From NCBI GenBank assembly GCA_964526035.1, contig CAZGKE010000148.1, positions 1 to 8,435 on the forward strand: 8,435 nt of DNA. The letters are read 5' to 3'. The translations under genes were made by a program, and so were the position numbers. This document shows, piece by piece, positions 6,580 to 8,435 of this stretch. Within the stretch, counting starts at the first letter, position 1, and each line of letters opens with the position of its first letter. The notes beneath the pieces are model-generated. The model did not search any database. It worked only from the letters and a program-made list of their open reading frames with translations, and had not been told where the DNA came from. This stretch comes from DAOMOD01 sp964526035 (lineage in GTDB: Bacteria > Pseudomonadota > Gammaproteobacteria > Xanthomonadales > BPKI01).

Positions 6580-7704
6580 TCAGATCACGAGAGTCAGTCG
6601 TGGCTTTCGCATTCGCCGCTCCGCATGCGCCCTTAGGGCGGCGGCGAAGCCGCTGGGACTGGGGGTCGGAGGGGCGGTCCGTGCTGCTGTGGATGGGTCG
6701 GGGGTTGCGACGGAAACGCAGCGCGGCGCAGCAGGACTGGCGTCCCTCCCGCAGACATCGGCCAGCGCGGAGTTGATCCAGGCGCCAACGGCGGACGCTT
6801 CCTTCAGAAACGCATCGTGGCCGTAGATCGATGAGAGACAGGTGAGTGAGGCGTCGGTGGCACGCGCCAGCCTTTCGATGTCGGCTCGCGGCACCAGCCG
6901 GTCTTCGTTGACCGCCAGCAGGTACAGGGGCACGCGCAGGCGCCGCGGATTGATCCGGTGCAGGTCAAGCGATTCCGAAAGCAGACGGTAGCGACGCGCG
7001 TCAAAGCGCGCGGCGAAGCGCTCGCCCTGGGCGCTGAGGTAGTCCTCCACCGGCAGGCGCCAGACACCGTCGACATTACGTGCATCGCCCTCGAAGCGGC
7101 GCGCAAACTCCGCCTCGCTGCGATAGGTGGTCACCGCCAGCGCTCGCGCCAGCGCCACCGTGCGCTGCTCGCAACCAAGCTCTGCGCCCAGTCGCAGCAG
7201 ATCGCGCTGCACCGCGCGCAGGGCGCTGGCCATCGGCGAGGGACGGTCGGCCATCGACAGCACCAGCGCGGCGCGCAGTCGATGTCGGTACTTCTCGGCA
7301 AACGACAGAGCCACCGCGCCGCCGTATGAAGCACCGACGATGGCCTCGACGCATTCGATGCCGAGCGCATCCAGCACGCCCGCCAGCGCCGCCGCCTGAT
7401 CGTGGGGCGTGATGCCGCGCCAGCCTTCCGGAAGCGCGTCGATGAAGTCGATGCCCAGCACGCGGAAGCGTTCGGTGTCGATGGCGCGACCGGGACCAAC
7501 CTGCGAGGCCCACCATTCGCCAGCGAGACGCGAGGCAGAAATGCCGCCCAGCACCACCACGCAGGGCGCATGGGCAACGCCGTACTGCGCGTGGCGAATG
7601 CGCACACGGGCAAAGCGGCCATCGAGCGAGGAAAGCAACGAAAGGTCGGTTTCGCCGAGGACGGGCTCGGCGCAGTCAGGACGGGTTTCGGTGTTGACGG
7701 TCAT
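6580..7704 (-). CDS. metX: Homoserine O-acyltransferase of the MetX alpha/beta-hydrolase family, probably succinyltransferase
   Basis: Activates homoserine by O-acylation, the first committed step to methionine. The 374-residue protein has the MetX layout: VVVLGGISASRLAGEWW (49-65), the nucleophile elbow VGASYGGAVAL (123-133) with Ser126, NEDRLVP (266-272) with Asp268, and SIYGHDAFLKE (292-302) with His296, making the Ser-Asp-His triad. GGISAS in place of the acetyltransferase HALTG-type motif, and the metB partner, favour succinyl-CoA as donor; this is inference. The start at 7704 has AAGGAG (7717-7712) 7 nt upstream; the longer in-frame start at 7782 would lie inside the riboswitch leader and is rejected. 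After about residue 317 the fold appears complete, yet the frame continues for 57 residues rich in Ala, Pro and Thr, ending RKPRLTLVI. First gene of the operon. Confidence 0.93.
   Translation of the reverse strand: MTVNTETRPDCAEPVLGETDLSLLSSLDGRFARVRIRHAQYGVAHAPCVVVLGGISASRLAGEWWASQVGPGRAIDTERFRVLGIDFIDALPEGWRGITPHDQAAALAGVLDALGIECVEAIVGASYGGAVALSFAEKYRHRLRAALVLSMADRPSPMASALRAVQRDLLRLGAELGCEQRTVALARALAVTTYRSEAEFARRFEGDARNVDGVWRLPVEDYLSAQGERFAARFDARRYRLLSESLDLHRINPRRLRVPLYLLAVNEDRLVPRADIERLARATDASLTCLSSIYGHDAFLKEASAVGAWINSALADVCGRDASPAAPRCVSVATPDPSTAARTAPPTPSPSGFAAALRAHAERRMRKPRLTLVI
6602..6651. repeat. Imperfect palindrome inside the 3' end of metX
   Basis: GGCTTTCGC (6602-6610) is matched by GCGAAGCC (6644-6651) on the other side of a perfect CGCCC-TTA-GGGCG core (6628-6640), giving a roughly 50-nt interrupted inverted repeat. 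It encodes part of the unusual C-terminal tail of MetX. It may be a REP-like element that entered the end of the gene, or a processing/pausing hairpin between metX and metB. No T tract follows on the metX strand, so it is not an intrinsic terminator. Confidence 0.4.
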
Positions 7705-7787
7705 GGATCGGCTCCTTGAATACGGATCCGACCCAACGGATTCCTGGCGCGGAATCGTCGAGGGCGCGCACCTCGGGTGCACGTCCG
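7705..7787 (-). promoter_or_regulatory. Riboswitch expression platform and metX ribosome binding site
   Basis: Between the aptamer and the metX ATG there are two small perfect hairpins: GCACC-TCG-GGTGC (plus-strand 7768-7780) and GATTCC-6 nt-GGAATC (7739-7756). A third 5-bp pairing (7705-7709 with 7725-7729) places the Shine-Dalgarno AAGGAG (7717-7712) in its loop. None is followed by a T tract, so a transcription terminator is not seen. Control of translation start is therefore the more likely mode, by inference. I found no clean anti-Shine-Dalgarno match, so the switching partners remain unidentified. Confidence 0.5.
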
Positions 7788-7898
7788 CAACTCATCTTTC
7801 GGCAGCTTTCGCCACCGCAGGAATTGGCACCTGGCGGATTGCTCCACTGGTTGCCCCGGCGTCTGTGGGCCTGTCCCTCAGCCGGTCTCGATGAGTCG
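7788..7898 (-). promoter_or_regulatory. SAM-I (S-box) riboswitch aptamer upstream of metX
   Basis: Read on the minus strand, the 111-nt element has the S-box signature in order. P1 is a perfect 7-bp helix, ACTCATC (7896-7890) with GATGAGT (7796-7790), extendable by a G-U and a C-G pair. P2 pairs CCGGC (7885-7881) with GCCGG (7860-7856) around the conserved TGAGGGACAGGCCC. Then come GGGGCAACC (7857-7849), the P3 strand GGTGCCAATTCCTGC (7831-7817), and P4, CGGTGGC and GCTGCCG around a GAAA tetraloop (7817-7800), followed by AAAGATGAG. The class binds S-adenosylmethionine and lowers expression of methionine genes when SAM is abundant. It sits directly after a promoter and 84 nt before the metX start, so it should govern metX, metB and hom together. 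Confidence 0.94.
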
Positions 7899-7908
7899 GA
7901 TGTGACAG

Positions 7909-7937
7909 ACGTTACTTCGGGATTTTCGGGTTGTCAA
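7909..7937 (-). promoter_or_regulatory. Sigma70-like promoter of the metX-metB-hom operon
   Basis: On the minus strand a perfect -35 box TTGACA (7937-7932) is followed after 17 nt by TAACGT (7914-7909) as a weak -10 box (three of six consensus bases). A start near 7902 would put the first transcribed bases just ahead of the riboswitch P1 helix at 7898, which independently supports the call. Confidence 0.62.
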
Positions 7938-8033
7938 TCGCTTTATGCGGATGGAGCGATATTTATTTCAGTGTTGCGGGCGAGATGTGTTTGTCCCAAG
8001 ATGCCCTATTTCCATATTTATGGTTTTATGGCG

Positions 8034-8327
8034 ATGAAGACAACACTGGAACTTCCGGATGAGCTGATGCGGCGGCTCAAGATTCGCGCGGCAAGCAGTG
8101 ATCGCAAGCTCAAGGATACGGTCGAGGAGGTGATTCGGCGCGGCCTGGAGGCATCTGATACGGATGCGGGACAATCGCCGCTGGAAGCGCTGCGTCGGCG
8201 CCTGCGATTCAAGGCCGATGGCAGCGTCACCAACCCCGATGCGATCCGGGACCGGGGCTTCTTTCAGGCGCTGGAAGACATCCGTGCCGAGAGCCGAACG
8301 GAAAACCCCCGCGATCCGTTTGCCTAG
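8034..8327 (+). CDS. VapB-type ribbon-helix-helix antitoxin, toxin partner not seen
   Basis: A 97-residue protein whose N-terminus MKTTLELPDELMRRLKIRAA, then RKLKDTVEEVIRRGLEA (24-40), is the ribbon-helix-helix pattern of VapB-like antitoxins: a short DNA-contacting strand followed by two helices. The C-terminal half (ALRRRLRFKADG..., ending NPRDPFA) would be the toxin-binding tail. Such proteins bind their own promoter and neutralise a PIN-domain ribonuclease (VapC). The start is uncertain: ATGs at 8001, 8028 and 8034 are in frame and none has a clear Shine-Dalgarno; 8034 fits the family start. Upstream DNA (7900-8033) is markedly AT-richer and is shared with the divergent met promoter. No toxin frame begins in the 108 nt after the stop, where a repeat block starts after about 18 nt. 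It may be an orphan antitoxin. The family call is by pattern. Confidence 0.78.
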   Translation: MKTTLELPDELMRRLKIRAASSDRKLKDTVEEVIRRGLEASDTDAGQSPLEALRRRLRFKADGSVTNPDAIRDRGFFQALEDIRAESRTENPRDPFA

Positions 8328-8345
8328 CCGCCATTTCTTGCAAGC

Positions 8346-8435
8346 GTCCGTAGCGAGGGCGTCGAGACGCCGTTGTGGCGTGCGCCGCGGACTGAAGTCG
8401 GGCGAAGGCGTAGTCGACACTACGTCGAGCCCGGC
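8346..8435. repeat. Intergenic palindromic repeat block, running off the window
   Basis: Contains the perfect inverted repeat GGCGTC-GA-GACGCC (8358-8371) and the perfect palindrome CGTAGT-CGAC-ACTACG (8409-8424), followed by TCGAGCCCGGC. Its first ten bases GTCCGTAGCG (8346-8355) recur exactly at 1171-1180 in the other repeat block. No coding pattern is seen. It looks like a dispersed repeat of the host genome; its right end is outside the window. Confidence 0.55.

Noticed and set aside
7705..7782. N-terminal extension of MetX starting at 7782
   Set aside because: It lies in the riboswitch expression platform and lacks a ribosome binding site, while 7704 has AAGGAG at good spacing.
7907..7914. 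AGACGTTA, six of eight bases of a MetJ box, overlapping the met operon -10 region
   Set aside because: MetJ sites need tandem boxes and the neighbouring octamers do not match; the riboswitch already explains methionine control.
7931..7965. TTGTCA ... TATTTA as a plus-strand promoter for the antitoxin
   Set aside because: The spacing is 23 nt, too long for a normal sigma70 promoter; TTGTCA is also the back side of the met operon -35 box.
7716..8033. Long plus-strand extension of the antitoxin frame back to 7716
   Set aside because: It would be antisense to the riboswitch and metX leader, and its translation shows no protein-like pattern before MKTTLELPD.
8346..8435. Possible CRISPR or transposon end in the terminal repeat block
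   Set aside because: There are only single palindromes and no regular repeat-spacer spacing or transposase; better described as dispersed intergenic repeats.

Overview
The window looks like a chromosomal segment of a high-GC gammaproteobacterium, most probably a member of the Xanthomonadales (Lysobacterales). The grounds are the metX-metB-hom gene order behind a SAM-I riboswitch, the similarity of the enzymes to that group, and intergenic palindromes of a style common there. The assignment is an inference from recall, not from a search.

Layout. (1) Positions 1-1061 (+) hold the 3' part of ahcY (S-adenosylhomocysteine hydrolase), closed by a strong UUCG-loop terminator. (2) Positions 1110-1383 are a non-coding block with three palindromic repeats. 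(3) Positions 1384-2493 (-) encode a zinc-free MDR-family NADPH:quinone oxidoreductase-like protein with an N-terminal membrane segment. (4) Positions 2494-2989 have no intact gene, but the + strand carries a decayed C-terminal piece of a GGDEF domain. (5) Positions 2990-3412 and 3473-4147 (+) encode a small predicted lipoprotein and a five-helix membrane protein, both of unknown function. (6) Positions 7704-4281 (-) hold the metX-metB-hom operon. metX to metB has a 35-nt gap and metB-hom overlaps by 4 nt (ATGA). The operon is preceded by a well-formed SAM-I (S-box) riboswitch (7898-7788) and a sigma70-like promoter (7937-7909). (7) Positions 8034-8327 (+) encode a VapB-type ribbon-helix-helix antitoxin with no toxin gene starting in the remaining 108 nt. 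(8) Positions 8346-8435 are another palindromic repeat block running off the window.

How the genes fit together. hom makes homoserine, metX acylates it (probably with succinyl-CoA) and metB condenses the ester with cysteine to cystathionine. AhcY recycles S-adenosylhomocysteine in the same methyl cycle. The riboswitch should shut the metX operon when SAM is plentiful. Hom is short and lacks the C-terminal ACT domain, so RNA-level control by SAM may matter more here than feedback by threonine. The genes between ahcY and the met operon look like accessory material with repeats, a gene relic and orphan membrane/lipoprotein genes. I found no CRISPR array, tRNA, rRNA or insertion sequence, and no clearly new multi-gene system. 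The best points for a second look are the riboswitch expression platform, the odd C-terminal tail of MetX, the same-frame lipoprotein/membrane gene pair, the GGDEF relic and the orphan antitoxin.
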